This document shows positions 18,551-27,442 of a DNA stretch of 64,000 bases, piece after piece. Each line of letters begins with the position of its first letter. Positions within the stretch are counted from its first letter, which is position 1. Position numbers and translations under genes: made by a program. Location of the stretch: NCBI GenBank assembly GCA_963678485.1, contig OY782882.1, positions 3,224,001 through 3,288,000 of the forward strand, written 5' to 3'. Below the pieces are notes generated by a model. The model saw only the letters and a list, made by a program, of their open reading frames with translations. It made no database searches and was not told the DNA's origin. The stretch comes from CALGYY01 sp963678485 (GTDB taxonomy: Bacteria; Bacteroidota; Bacteroidia; Bacteroidales; CAIWKO01).

Positions 18551-18989
18551 TTTGAAACTAAGTTGTTTTTTATTCGTAGAAATTGCCCTTTATGTGAATC
18601 ATTATCGAGTTGATGATTTTTTTCTAAGTCTGAATAAAAGGATAAATATTAACAAAAAATTTGCAGATAAAAAAGCTTTTTAATACCTTTGATTTTAATT
18701 CGATTTTGTAGCTAATTCATTAAAATACAGAAAATTATGTTTTAGCTATGAATTTATTGAGTTCTTGTATTTAATGAAATAAATTAGATGTAAATAACAG
18801 TAAATCAAGTTATAAGATTTTAATTTTTAATTGAAACTATAAAAATGTTCAAAGAATAAATATGAAATAATTTTAGATGTATAATTATAAATATTTGATG
18901 GTGTTGAGTTTGTGAAGAATGTTTGGGTTGTTGAGGTAAAAAGTGAATCATTTAATTTGAAGATAATTTACTGAATTAATAAGATATTT
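18551..18989. other. Very AT-rich intergenic region before the second giant adhesin
   Basis: About 440 bases with no credible gene and no perfect TAnnTTTG box; only seven-base near matches such as TAATTTG near 18954 occur. The low complexity and A/T runs resemble upstream regions of highly expressed Bacteroidota surface genes, but nothing specific can be assigned. Confidence 0.5.
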
Positions 18990-21900
18990 ATGAAGAACCT
19001 TATATTAATTTCGGTCTTAGTGCTTATAAGCGTAACTACCGTCAAGGCACAGTCAAGCTGTGGATCAGCGATACCTTTGACACTTGGCACTGCACAGTGT
19101 GGAACGAATAGTTATGTTGGATCTTTCCCTGATGATGGAGTAACAGCCCCTCTGAATCCATGTTCCTCATATTACAATGACGGGGAGTATTGGTTTTCTT
19201 TTGTAGGCACCGGCATGCCGCTGCAATTATCGGTATCGGGACTCACTGACACCTACAGCGGACTTTTTGTTTTTGATAATTGCCCTGGTGCTTCAGCAAA
19301 TTGTATTGCCAGCCACATGAGTGGATCGTCATCAGCGAATTTTGTTGTTACTACGCCTTCGCTTAATGTTGGGACAACATATTATATTGTTCTGGCTAAT
19401 TGGGCATCGCCATATAGTACCAGTTTTTGTATTAATTCTACTGTACTTAGCAGCATTCCGAACTCCATGTGTGCCGGTGCAGATCCATTCTGTACCGGAA
19501 GTACCTATAATTTTCCTGCAGGTGTCAATGCGGGATCAGGGGAGTCAGGTCCGAATTATGGCTGTCTGGGTACACAACCCAATCCTGTGTGGTACTATTT
19601 GAAAATTGCCAATGCTGGAGATATAATGATTACGATGAATAGTTCACCTTCAGTTGATATAGACTTTGCCTGCTGGGGACCTTTTTCTTCTCCGACGACA
19701 CCTTGTACTGCTCAGTTAACGGCAACAGGAAGCTCCTGGGGTAATGATAACCCGCATGGTTCATATCCCTACCCTTACGGTAATCTTGTTGACTGCAGTT
19801 TTGATTCTGATGTTACAGAGGTTTGCTATATCCCAAGTGGTTTGGTCGGCCAGTATTATTTGCTTATGATTACGAATTATTCAAATGCAAACACAAATAT
19901 TATATTTTCCCAAACCTCCGGTTCAGGTGCAACAGATTGCAGCATTGTTGCTCCCCCCGTTGGGAATAATGGTCCTTTGTGTGCCGGACAAACGTTGAAT
20001 CTGACTGTAAATAATCCTGTTGGAGGCGCCACTTATGCTTGGACTGGACCTAATAGTTTTACCTCGAATGTAATGGAGCCAAGTATTGCCAACGTTACCA
20101 CCGCAAATGCCGGAACCTACAGTCTTGTTATTACTGTAGGAGGTGTAAGCAGCGCTCCAGTAACCACTACCGTGGTTGTTAATCCTAATCCAGTTGTTAC
20201 TCCAAGCGCTACGCCTGCTACAATTTGTGCAGGAAGTTCTACTTCTCTGGGCGTTTCCAGTACAGTAGCAGGAACAGTTTTTAGCTGGACGCCAGGATCT
20301 TTATCGGGTAATCCTGTTTCGGTTTCACCGGGAAGTACAACAACATATACTGTTCTTGGGACTGCTGCCGGATGCACAGGTTCTAACCTTGTAACAGTAA
20401 ATGTTAGTCCAATGGTAACACCGACCTTTAGCGGTCTTGGTCCTTATTGTGCTGGTGCCTCGGCAGCAGCTTTACCTGGCACATCAAACAATAGTATTAC
20501 AGGATCATGGAGTCCGGCAACAATAAATACAACAAGTGCGGGAAACACAGTTTACACATTCACACCCACTGCTGGATTATGTGCCAATACTGCAACAATG
20601 AATGTATTGATAAACGCTAATGTTACTCCAACCTTTGCTACACTTGGACCCTATTGCGCTAATGCTACCCCCGGAAGTTTTGTTAATACATCCACAAATG
20701 GTATCACCGGAACATGGAGTCCATTAACGATTAATACGTCTACTCCCGGAAGTTCGACCTATACATTTACCCCAACGGCTGGGTTATGTGCGACTACTGC
20801 ACCAATGAATATTGTTGTGAATGCTCTTGATAATCCTGCCTTTAATTATTCCCCCACGAGCTTGTGTCAGACAGGTTCAGACGTTGCTGCATCTATCACA
20901 GGAGGATCTACAGGTGCATTTTCGGCCTCTCCAGCCGGATTGGTGTTTAGCAACACTTCTTCTGGATTAATTGATGTGAGTGCAAGTAGCATTGGATCTT
21001 ACACCATTACTTTTACAACAAATGGAATTTGTCCATCGAATACTACTGCAACCGTTAATATTGCTACCACCACTGCAGGCCTGTTTAGCTATGCCGGGCC
21101 TTACTGTCAATCGGCAATTAATCCTACTCCAACTATTAATCCCGGTTCCAGTGCAGGAACCTTCAGTGCAAGCCCTTCCGGACTTAGTTTTGTTAGCACT
21201 AGCACCGGCCAAGTGAATCTTTCCGGAAGTACCCCCGGTACCTATACAGTTACCAATTACATCGCGCCGTCAGGTGGATGTGCTGCAGTGTCTGAAACGA
21301 CAAGCATCACTATCAATCCAATTCCTACTGTGACGGTTCCTTCCAATATTGTGGTATGTAATAATGCTGCAGTCACTGCAAGCAATTATACAAGCACTCC
21401 TGCTGGGGGAATATTCTCCTGGACAAACAGCAACACAGCCATTGGTTTAGCCGCGAGCGGAAACGGAAATATTCCAGGATTCACAGCCACTAATACTGGG
21501 ACATCTCCAATTGTTGCAACCATATCTGTTACGCCAACTGTTAATGGTTGTCAGGGTACACCATCATCCTATACTATTACAGTTAATCCAACTCCAATGG
21601 TAAATGTTCCATCAAATGTTGTGGTTTGTAATAATGGGACTGTAGCAGCTGCAGTCTATAGTTCACCAACTGCAGGGGCATCGTTGTCATGGACAAATAG
21701 CAATACATCTATTGGCTTAGGTGCAGGTGGTAGTGGTTCGCCAAACAGTTTTACGGCGTCAAATACGGGCACAACGCCCATTACTGCAACAATTACAGTA
21801 ACACCTACAGCGAATGGTTGCACTGGAACACCTTCAACATATACCATTACAGTTAACCCCCTTCCTGTAATTACGTTCCCCGCCTTGCCATCAATATGTG

Positions 21901-23555
21901 CAGGGGCATCAGCAATTTCGTTGTCAACCGCAACTCCCGCGGGAGGCACTTATTCAGGAAGTGGTGTTTCGTCCAATACATTTAATCCATCTATAAGTGG
22001 TGTTGGAACTTTTTCGATTACGTATACATATACCGATGGCAATAGCTGCACTAATAGCGGCACACAAACAATAACCGTTAATGCCAGTCCAACTGCAAGC
22101 TTCACAGTTTCTCCAACTACTGGTTGCGTTCAGGTTCCTGTAACGGCCACCTATACCGGAAATGGAGGGGCAGGAGCGAGCTTTAACTGGAATTTTGCGG
22201 GTGGCTCAGCCACTCCTGGAACCGGCGCTGGTCCTCAGCAAATTACTTTTTCATCAGCAGGGACGCCTGGCATTACATTGAGTGTTACTGAAAATGGATG
22301 CACTTCTCAGGTTTACACACAAAACATAACCATTGGACAAGTTACAGCTTCAACACAGGTAATTCATCAAGTACTTTGTAATGGAGATGCAAATGGCCAA
22401 GCAACGGTTAATCCACTTGGAGGGGCTACTCCATATTCCTATAATTGGTTAACTAGTCCTGCACAAAATACGCAGAATGCAACCGGATTAGCGCCTGGCT
22501 CATACACGGTCAATATCACGGATGCTGCAGGATGTACAGCATCTTCAAGTGTTTCAATTACGGAACCGAGTAAACTAGTGGCTGATATTATAGATAGTAC
22601 GATGATCAATTGTTACGGAGATAATACGGGTATGGCAGAAGTCCTTGCTACAGGCGGCACTCCTTTATATCAGTATCATTGGCAATCATCCACTTCTACT
22701 ACAAGTCAGGCTTCGAATTACTACGCGGGAACGTATACAGTTACTGTGACTGATGCTAATGCTTGCACTGCGATTGTCCCCTTTGTTATCACCCAAAATC
22801 CGCAACTGACGTTAAGTTTGAATCCTACAAACGAAGGCTGTGAAAACAGCTGCAATGGCTCAATTGTAACAAATCCATCCGGAGGTGTTGCTCCATATTC
22901 ATATCTGTGGTCACCAGGATCTCTAACAACACAAAGCATAACAGACCTTTGTCAGGGAACCTATTCCATTACAGTGACCGATGCTAAGAATTGCACCATC
23001 ACTGATAATGCAAGCATTACGACCAACACAATAATCTCTGCAATTGCAGGGATGAACCCGGTGACCGGTATTGCGCCGGTTGCTGTCAACTTCACATACA
23101 ATGGAGTGGGAGGTACGATTTTTACATGGGATTTTGGAGATGGTCAAACATCAACAAACGCAAATCCTATTCACACCTACAGTTCAGCTGGAACATATAT
23201 CATTACATTAACAGTAAATAGTGGTAGTCCTGATTTCTGCGAGGATGTATTTAATACTGAGATAATCATCTATCCACCGTCGACCATCGAAATCCCCAAT
23301 ATATTTACTCCGAATGGAGATGGATACAACGATGTCTTAAAAGTAAAATCCGAAGGCCTCGACAACGAGACTATGGTAATTTACAATCGTTGGGGAAGGA
23401 AAGTATATGAATGGAACATGGTCCATGGAGAATGGAACGGAATAGAGAATTCAGGTGGAGAAGCTGCGACCGGAGTGTATTATTACATCTTTGATGCAAG
23501 CGGTTACGACAAAAAGGAGTATCATTTAAATGGTACCGTGACCAAACTGCAATAA
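18990..23555 (+). CDS. Giant T9SS type B cargo protein, paralogue of the preceding adhesin
   Basis: A 1521-residue secreted protein. Signal peptide 1-20; two cysteine-containing N-terminal domains (about 20-155 and 160-310); then a long series of Ig-like/PKD-like repeats (about 320-1120), several in near pairs such as the units starting TPTFSGLGPYC and TPTFATLGPYC or the two beginning near residues 780 and 865. Three SprB-type repeats begin near 1129, 1207 and 1284, a PKD domain with TWDFGDG lies near 1380, and a gliding-motility CTD begins near 1431 (IEIPNIFTPNGDGYNDVL). The last third parallels the upstream protein domain for domain, so the pair arose by duplication with different N-terminal halves. 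Confidence 0.92.
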   Translation: MKNLILISVLVLISVTTVKAQSSCGSAIPLTLGTAQCGTNSYVGSFPDDGVTAPLNPCSSYYNDGEYWFSFVGTGMPLQLSVSGLTDTYSGLFVFDNCPGASANCIASHMSGSSSANFVVTTPSLNVGTTYYIVLANWASPYSTSFCINSTVLSSIPNSMCAGADPFCTGSTYNFPAGVNAGSGESGPNYGCLGTQPNPVWYYLKIANAGDIMITMNSSPSVDIDFACWGPFSSPTTPCTAQLTATGSSWGNDNPHGSYPYPYGNLVDCSFDSDVTEVCYIPSGLVGQYYLLMITNYSNANTNIIFSQTSGSGATDCSIVAPPVGNNGPLCAGQTLNLTVNNPVGGATYAWTGPNSFTSNVMEPSIANVTTANAGTYSLVITVGGVSSAPVTTTVVVNPNPVVTPSATPATICAGSSTSLGVSSTVAGTVFSWTPGSLSGNPVSVSPGSTTTYTVLGTAAGCTGSNLVTVNVSPMVTPTFSGLGPYCAGASAAALPGTSNNSITGSWSPATINTTSAGNTVYTFTPTAGLCANTATMNVLINANVTPTFATLGPYCANATPGSFVNTSTNGITGTWSPLTINTSTPGSSTYTFTPTAGLCATTAPMNIVVNALDNPAFNYSPTSLCQTGSDVAASITGGSTGAFSASPAGLVFSNTSSGLIDVSASSIGSYTITFTTNGICPSNTTATVNIATTTAGLFSYAGPYCQSAINPTPTINPGSSAGTFSASPSGLSFVSTSTGQVNLSGSTPGTYTVTNYIAPSGGCAAVSETTSITINPIPTVTVPSNIVVCNNAAVTASNYTSTPAGGIFSWTNSNTAIGLAASGNGNIPGFTATNTGTSPIVATISVTPTVNGCQGTPSSYTITVNPTPMVNVPSNVVVCNNGTVAAAVYSSPTAGASLSWTNSNTSIGLGAGGSGSPNSFTASNTGTTPITATITVTPTANGCTGTPSTYTITVNPLPVITFPALPSICAGASAISLSTATPAGGTYSGSGVSSNTFNPSISGVGTFSITYTYTDGNSCTNSGTQTITVNASPTASFTVSPTTGCVQVPVTATYTGNGGAGASFNWNFAGGSATPGTGAGPQQITFSSAGTPGITLSVTENGCTSQVYTQNITIGQVTASTQVIHQVLCNGDANGQATVNPLGGATPYSYNWLTSPAQNTQNATGLAPGSYTVNITDAAGCTASSSVSITEPSKLVADIIDSTMINCYGDNTGMAEVLATGGTPLYQYHWQSSTSTTSQASNYYAGTYTVTVTDANACTAIVPFVITQNPQLTLSLNPTNEGCENSCNGSIVTNPSGGVAPYSYLWSPGSLTTQSITDLCQGTYSITVTDAKNCTITDNASITTNTIISAIAGMNPVTGIAPVAVNFTYNGVGGTIFTWDFGDGQTSTNANPIHTYSSAGTYIITLTVNSGSPDFCEDVFNTEIIIYPPSTIEIPNIFTPNGDGYNDVLKVKSEGLDNETMVIYNRWGRKVYEWNMVHGEWNGIENSGGEAATGVYYYIFDASGYDKKEYHLNGTVTKLQ

Positions 23556-23611
23556 TTGTTATTCGTGAGCTTAAAAAGCCGATGGCGAATTATTAGCCTT
23601 AGGAAAATGAT

Positions 23612-23629
23612 CCCTCCAAAGGCGGAGGG
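23612..23629. other. Small hairpin downstream of the second giant adhesin
   Basis: CCCTCC / GGAGGG stem with a six-base loop in the convergent intergenic region. There is no T-tract directly after it, so it may be a weak terminator or a REP-like hairpin. Confidence 0.3.
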
Positions 23630-23732
23630 TATAATACACCGCCTTCACTAGCGGAATTATAGGGCCAAAGTTTGCCACTGGGGTTATCCCCTTTATTAAT
23701 CGATGTAATATTACAATAAGAAAAGCTTAATG

Positions 23733-24077
23733 CTATTTTGAAAGATCCGAAATTTCTGCCATTTGTCCGGTGGTGCATCCTTGCCGCATGGGCATTCGAA
23801 GTAAGCGGAAATTGAATTTTATGGTGAGGCCGTCTTTATTGAATTCTTTAGGAAGATCAGTTGAGGGGACCAACACCTGAGTGTCTTTTCCATCGGCGCT
23901 TTTAATCAGAATTACAGGACCGCATCCACTGGCAATATATTCATGGGAAACTTTTCCTTCGGTTTGACCGACTACAGCGGCTGTGTTCTTGCTGCAGCAA
24001 CCACCGCCCTGCGATTTGGTTTTGCATGCTGATGCGAATGTAATCAGTAAGGCCAGAAGAATAATTGTTGTTCTCAT
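23733..24077 (-). CDS. Small cysteine-rich lipoprotein of unknown function
   Basis: A 114-residue protein with a lipoprotein signal (MRTTIILLALLITFASAC; lipid Cys at 18). The mature part holds a GGGCC pair, a later GCGPV and a QGCTTGQ, giving five further cysteines near residues 27, 28, 53 and 102, which could form disulfides or bind metal. I do not recognise a named family. It lies 72 bases downstream of a T9SS protein gene but is separated from it by a strong terminator, so it probably has its own promoter. Confidence 0.7.
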   Translation of the reverse strand: MRTTIILLALLITFASACKTKSQGGGCCSKNTAAVVGQTEGKVSHEYIASGCGPVILIKSADGKDTQVLVPSTDLPKEFNKDGLTIKFNFRLLRMPMRQGCTTGQMAEISDLSK

Positions 24078-24090
24078 TGTTAGAGGGAAT

Positions 24091-24135
24091 AAAAAAGCAC
24101 CCGGGAGTACAGCAGTGTTGCCTCTCCCGGGTGCT
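24091..24135 (-). terminator. Rho-independent terminator of the T9SS type A gene
   Basis: On the minus strand an 11-bp perfect stem AGCACCCGGGA / TCCCGGGTGCT with an 18-base loop is followed by six Ts. It starts 15 bases after the stop of the gene at 24150. Confidence 0.9.
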
Positions 24136-24149
24136 AGTATGTTTTTTTA

Positions 24150-26009
24150 TTAATTGATAATTACTTTAGTCACTTTCTGGAAGCTTGTATTCATTTCTCC
24201 AATGCGTACAAGGTATGTTCCTTTGGCCAGATTGCTAATGTTGAAGCTTGTTTCAAGTTTATTGCCTTGTGGCTGGATTGTACGTCCTTCGATTAACTGC
24301 CCATTGATATCGAAAAGGTCAACGATTAATTCCTTTGCATCAGGTAATTTTTCTGCACGTACAAGAAGTGTACTTCCGGATTGTGAAACTGAGCAAGTAC
24401 TTTCAGAGGTTACTGTTTCAATACCTGTGGGTACAGGTATTCTGAAAGAGAAAATACGAGTCATAATGTTGCCACTTGACAGATATTCTCCGGTATGCCA
24501 GAAGAGTGTTCCATCAGAAGGATCCAAAGATGTTTGTGAGTAATCGCCCCAGCGATTAATAGTCGTTTGAACCCCTGTTCCAGCTTGTGCAATTTGCTCA
24601 GAATAGGTCATGGTTCCGAGAGGATCACTGGCGTTACGTCCTGTATAGCGAATTCCCGGATAAACGGTAGAATTTCCTGAAATTGAATAAACAAGAGCGA
24701 TGGATCCATTATCATCCATGGCAATACTTCCGCACCAGCGTGTATAGGCATCTGGAGTATAGGTTCCTTGTTGATAAATGCTCCAGGTTCCTGCTGTTCT
24801 TCTTAGTTCAAACCATCTGATACTTCTTTGTATTGGAGAATCGCTGATTTTAACTCCCATACAAAGAACTACGGAATTGTACCCCGGCCACACACGGTGT
24901 TGAGCTCTGAAAGTAAATACACCGCCAATTCCATCAAGCATATCGCTGGTTCCTGGTTGTGGAACATCATTCCACTGTGGATAGCTTTGATCGTAATCTG
25001 AATTGAATGCAGCAGCAGCAAGTGTTGCAACATTTGTGAGAGTGGCAGTAGGCGTTGTTGGTACCCAATTAACAGTCATTTCATAAACCTTAATTGCATC
25101 AGTATTTGAACCGCCCCAGCTATCGTCGGTATATGAAAAAATCGGACAGGGGGTTCCTGCAGCAGGAAGAGAGCCATCGGCGTCAGCAGACAGCGGACAG
25201 AAGAATGCTCCGTCGTTGGGTGGTGAATACGTTTTTACGAGCATACGCGGAGAAGCACCACCGGCAAGCATAACACTTCTTTCAAATACAATAATACGTT
25301 GTGAACCTGAACCCCAATTAGCGGTCATATAATATCCATCATGCCAAATCGAAAATTTAAGATAATCAGGCATAATAGAAGTATTGAATGTATAAGAATA
25401 ATAGGTACCAGTAGGGTCATTAGATGTTGAAACAGCAATACAGGCCTTATATGGAGAATTGTACTGGAACTGTGTGATAAACCACCTGTCGGCAAATTTA
25501 TCATACAATACGATAGGGTCACCATCATCGCTGGTACCGCTCCAAAGGTGGCTCAGGTTGAATGGGCCGCCACTGGCAACTGTACCGCCAGTTTTTGTAT
25601 ATACTTTATACGCAGTATTTACTGCTTGAACATAATTATTTGTACCGGCGGCACCTGATGGATCCGGAGGATAGCCTGATCCACTTTGTCCGTTCCACTG
25701 GTTAATTGGAAGGGTCAATAGTTTTGTGCCCATGATAGCCTGCATCACGGGATCTTGTCCGTCAGCTGGTTGCGCATCAGGATTAACAGATAACATCATT
25801 GGTCTTCTAAATTCCTTGTCGCGGGATTCTGTTTTTCCATTCATACCCACTTCATCGCTTTTTGTATCAGCGACCATTTCGCGAAGTGGTTTGGTGATTT
25901 CAAAACTTGCAGGATAAATGACCTGAACTGAGCCGTCATCCTGATCGGTTTGCGCTAATAGGCTGCCACTAAGGCATAAGCCTGCCATCAGTAAGTACAA
26001 TTTCTTCAT
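24150..26009 (-). CDS. T9SS type A sorting domain protein (large secreted protein of unknown function)
   Basis: A 619-residue protein. Signal peptide 1-19 (ending LLAQ), a pro-like linker (20-90), then a large globular region (about 95-525) rich in Trp, Gly and Asp, with segments such as DPSGAAGTNNYVQAVN and DRWFITQFQYNSPYKACIAVS that recall bacterial beta-propeller-like surface proteins. A type A CTD (about 545-619, VDLFDINGQLIEGR...NISNLAKGTYLVRIG) directs export by T9SS and anchoring to the surface. A promoter box lies 18 bases upstream and a strong terminator downstream, so it is a single-gene unit. Confidence 0.88.
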   Translation of the reverse strand: MKKLYLLMAGLCLSGSLLAQTDQDDGSVQVIYPASFEITKPLREMVADTKSDEVGMNGKTESRDKEFRRPMMLSVNPDAQPADGQDPVMQAIMGTKLLTLPINQWNGQSGSGYPPDPSGAAGTNNYVQAVNTAYKVYTKTGGTVASGGPFNLSHLWSGTSDDGDPIVLYDKFADRWFITQFQYNSPYKACIAVSTSNDPTGTYYSYTFNTSIMPDYLKFSIWHDGYYMTANWGSGSQRIIVFERSVMLAGGASPRMLVKTYSPPNDGAFFCPLSADADGSLPAAGTPCPIFSYTDDSWGGSNTDAIKVYEMTVNWVPTTPTATLTNVATLAAAAFNSDYDQSYPQWNDVPQPGTSDMLDGIGGVFTFRAQHRVWPGYNSVVLCMGVKISDSPIQRSIRWFELRRTAGTWSIYQQGTYTPDAYTRWCGSIAMDDNGSIALVYSISGNSTVYPGIRYTGRNASDPLGTMTYSEQIAQAGTGVQTTINRWGDYSQTSLDPSDGTLFWHTGEYLSSGNIMTRIFSFRIPVPTGIETVTSESTCSVSQSGSTLLVRAEKLPDAKELIVDLFDINGQLIEGRTIQPQGNKLETSFNISNLAKGTYLVRIGEMNTSFQKVTKVIIN

Positions 26010-26026
26010 ATCGGATTAATTTTTTC

Positions 26027-26034
26027 CAAAAATA
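26027..26034 (-). promoter_or_regulatory. -7 promoter box for the T9SS type A gene
   Basis: Minus-strand TATTTTTG fits TAnnTTTG and lies 18 bases before the ATG at 26009. Confidence 0.45.
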
Positions 26035-26133
26035 GGGAAAAAAGCATAAAAAGATGCTCAAATATGCAAATATTTAGAGGTGTGCTGTTTTATTATATCC
26101 TTGATAATATGTGGCTAGCGGGAATAGAATATT

Positions 26134-26162
26134 AAAAAAAGAAGGGCCCAATTGGGCCCTTC
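26134..26162 (-). terminator. Terminator of the thrS-infC-rpmI-rplT operon
   Basis: A perfect palindromic stem GAAGGGCCC / GGGCCCTTC with an AATT loop, followed on the minus strand by seven Ts, 23 bases after the rplT stop. Confidence 0.92.
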
Positions 26163-26184
26163 CTGAAAAGCAATAATTTGCTTA

Positions 26185-26529
26185 TTATTTTACCATATCC
26201 ACAACGGCTTTGAACGCCTCAGGCTTATTAAGAGCGAGTTCTGCTAAGGTCTTGCGGCTTAGGGTGATATTCTTATCATGAAGTTTTCCCATGAAAACTG
26301 AATAAGACATTCCATACTGGCGAACGCCAGCGTTGATACGCATGATCCACAGACTGCGGAAAGTTCCTTTTTTGTCTTTACGGTCGTTGTAAGCATAACA
26401 CATACTTTTTTCGTATGCATTCTTAGCAACGGTCCAAACGTTCTTTCTTCTCCCGAACTGGCCTTTAACGCGGCTCAGGATTTTTTTTCTTTTTTGCCGT
26501 GATGCTACGGCGTTTACTGATCTTGGCAT
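26185..26529 (-). CDS. rplT: Large ribosomal subunit protein bL20
   Basis: The 114-residue product matches bL20 over its full length, starting MPRSVNAVASRQKRKKILS with a basic N-terminal helix that threads into 23S rRNA and a globular end (FMGKLHDKNITLSRKTLAELA). bL20 is needed early in 50S assembly. It is the last gene of the thrS-infC-rpmI-rplT operon and is followed by a strong terminator. In several bacteria L20 represses its own operon; I cannot see a specific L20-binding leader here. Confidence 0.97.
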   Translation of the reverse strand: MPRSVNAVASRQKRKKILSRVKGQFGRRKNVWTVAKNAYEKSMCYAYNDRKDKKGTFRSLWIMRINAGVRQYGMSYSVFMGKLHDKNITLSRKTLAELALNKPEAFKAVVDMVK

Positions 26530-26600
26530 AGTTTGAATTTTTTACTTCAGCGGCCTATACGGCTCTTTTTAGCGCTGAAAGCAAGTTAAACATGAATGAA

Positions 26601-26795
26601 TTACATACCCAGGGCACGCTTGATGTTCTTCTCATCTGATGGAGAAACAAGGGCTTTGTACGTAAGATTACGTTTCTGCTTCTTTGTTTTCTTCGTCAGG
26701 ATGTGACTTTTGTAAGCATGCTTTCTGGCGATTTTACCGGACCCGGTTACACTTACCCTTTTCTTGGCTCCGGATTTCGTCTTCATTTTAGGCAT
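26601..26795 (-). CDS. rpmI: Large ribosomal subunit protein bL35
   Basis: A 64-residue basic protein starting MPKMKTKSGAKKR and containing KHAYKSHILTKKTKKQKRNL, the bL35 signature. It lies between infC and rplT, the order usual across bacteria. The 71-base gap to rplT may hold regulatory RNA structure, but no clear hairpin was seen. Confidence 0.96.
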   Translation of the reverse strand: MPKMKTKSGAKKRVSVTGSGKIARKHAYKSHILTKKTKKQKRNLTYKALVSPSDEKNIKRALGM

Positions 26796-26836
26796 TCCTG
26801 AAAGAATTTGAGATTAATAATTATGAAAATTTGAAA

Positions 26837-27394
26837 CTATTTTTTTGGTGTTATAATCATGATCATGCGCTTACCTTCTAATTTCGGCATCATTTCCGGT
26901 TTTCCGTATTCCGAAAGATCGTCGGCAAACTTCAATAGGATAATTTCTCCTTTATCTTTATAGACGATAGATCTTCCGCGGAAAAACACATCGACTTTAA
27001 CTTTGGCCCCTTCCTGAAGAAACTTAATAGCGTGTTTTAATTTGAAATCAAAATCGTGCTCATCGGTGTTGGGTCCTAGTCGTATTTCTTTAACCACAAC
27101 CTTGGCAGATTTTGCCTTCATTTCTTTCTGTTTCTTTTTTTGTTCGTAAAGGAATTTTTTATAATCAATCACTTTGCAAACGGGCGGATTGGCAGTGGGG
27201 GAAATTTCCACCAAGTCAAGTCCAAGTCGTTCTGCCACTTCAATGGCTTCTCTGATCGGCATGATGGCGGGTTCAACATTTTCGCCAACGACTCGTACCA
27301 CCGGTGCTTTAATGCGCTCGTTGATGCGGTGAAGTTCTTCCTTTTTCTGAAATCCCCTGCGTTGAAATGGAGGGGTAGGGCCATTCTGTGCTAT
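26837..27394 (-). CDS. infC: Translation initiation factor IF-3, probably starting at AUA
   Basis: IF-3 binds the 30S subunit and polices initiator tRNA and start-codon choice. The coding frame is clear from ELHRINERIKAPVVRVVGENVEP (split across the N-domain) through the PVCKVIDYKKFLYEQKKK linker to FFRGRSIVYKDKGE in the C-domain. No ATG or suitable TTG lies near the expected N-terminus. An AUA codon at 27394-27392 is preceded by AGGAG with an 8-base spacer, giving a 185-residue protein. The only upstream conventional choice is a GTG at 27433, just 9 bases after thrS. infC commonly uses a non-canonical start (AUU in E. coli) for autoregulation, so AUA is plausible here. Confidence 0.9.
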   Translation of the reverse strand: MAQNGPTPPFQRRGFQKKEELHRINERIKAPVVRVVGENVEPAIMPIREAIEVAERLGLDLVEISPTANPPVCKVIDYKKFLYEQKKKQKEMKAKSAKVVVKEIRLGPNTDEHDFDFKLKHAIKFLQEGAKVKVDVFFRGRSIVYKDKGEIILLKFADDLSEYGKPEMMPKLEGKRMIMIITPKK

Positions 27395-27402
27395 AACTGT
27401 AT

Positions 27403-27407
27403 CTCCT
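27403..27407 (-). promoter_or_regulatory. Shine-Dalgarno-like AGGAG before infC
   Basis: Minus-strand AGGAG lies 8 bases before the AUA codon at 27394. Shine-Dalgarno sites are uncommon in Bacteroidota, so its presence at this gene with an odd start is informative, though one five-base match may be chance. Confidence 0.5.
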
Positions 27408-27442
27408 ATGTTAGTTAATATTGAAACCTGCACTTACAGGTA

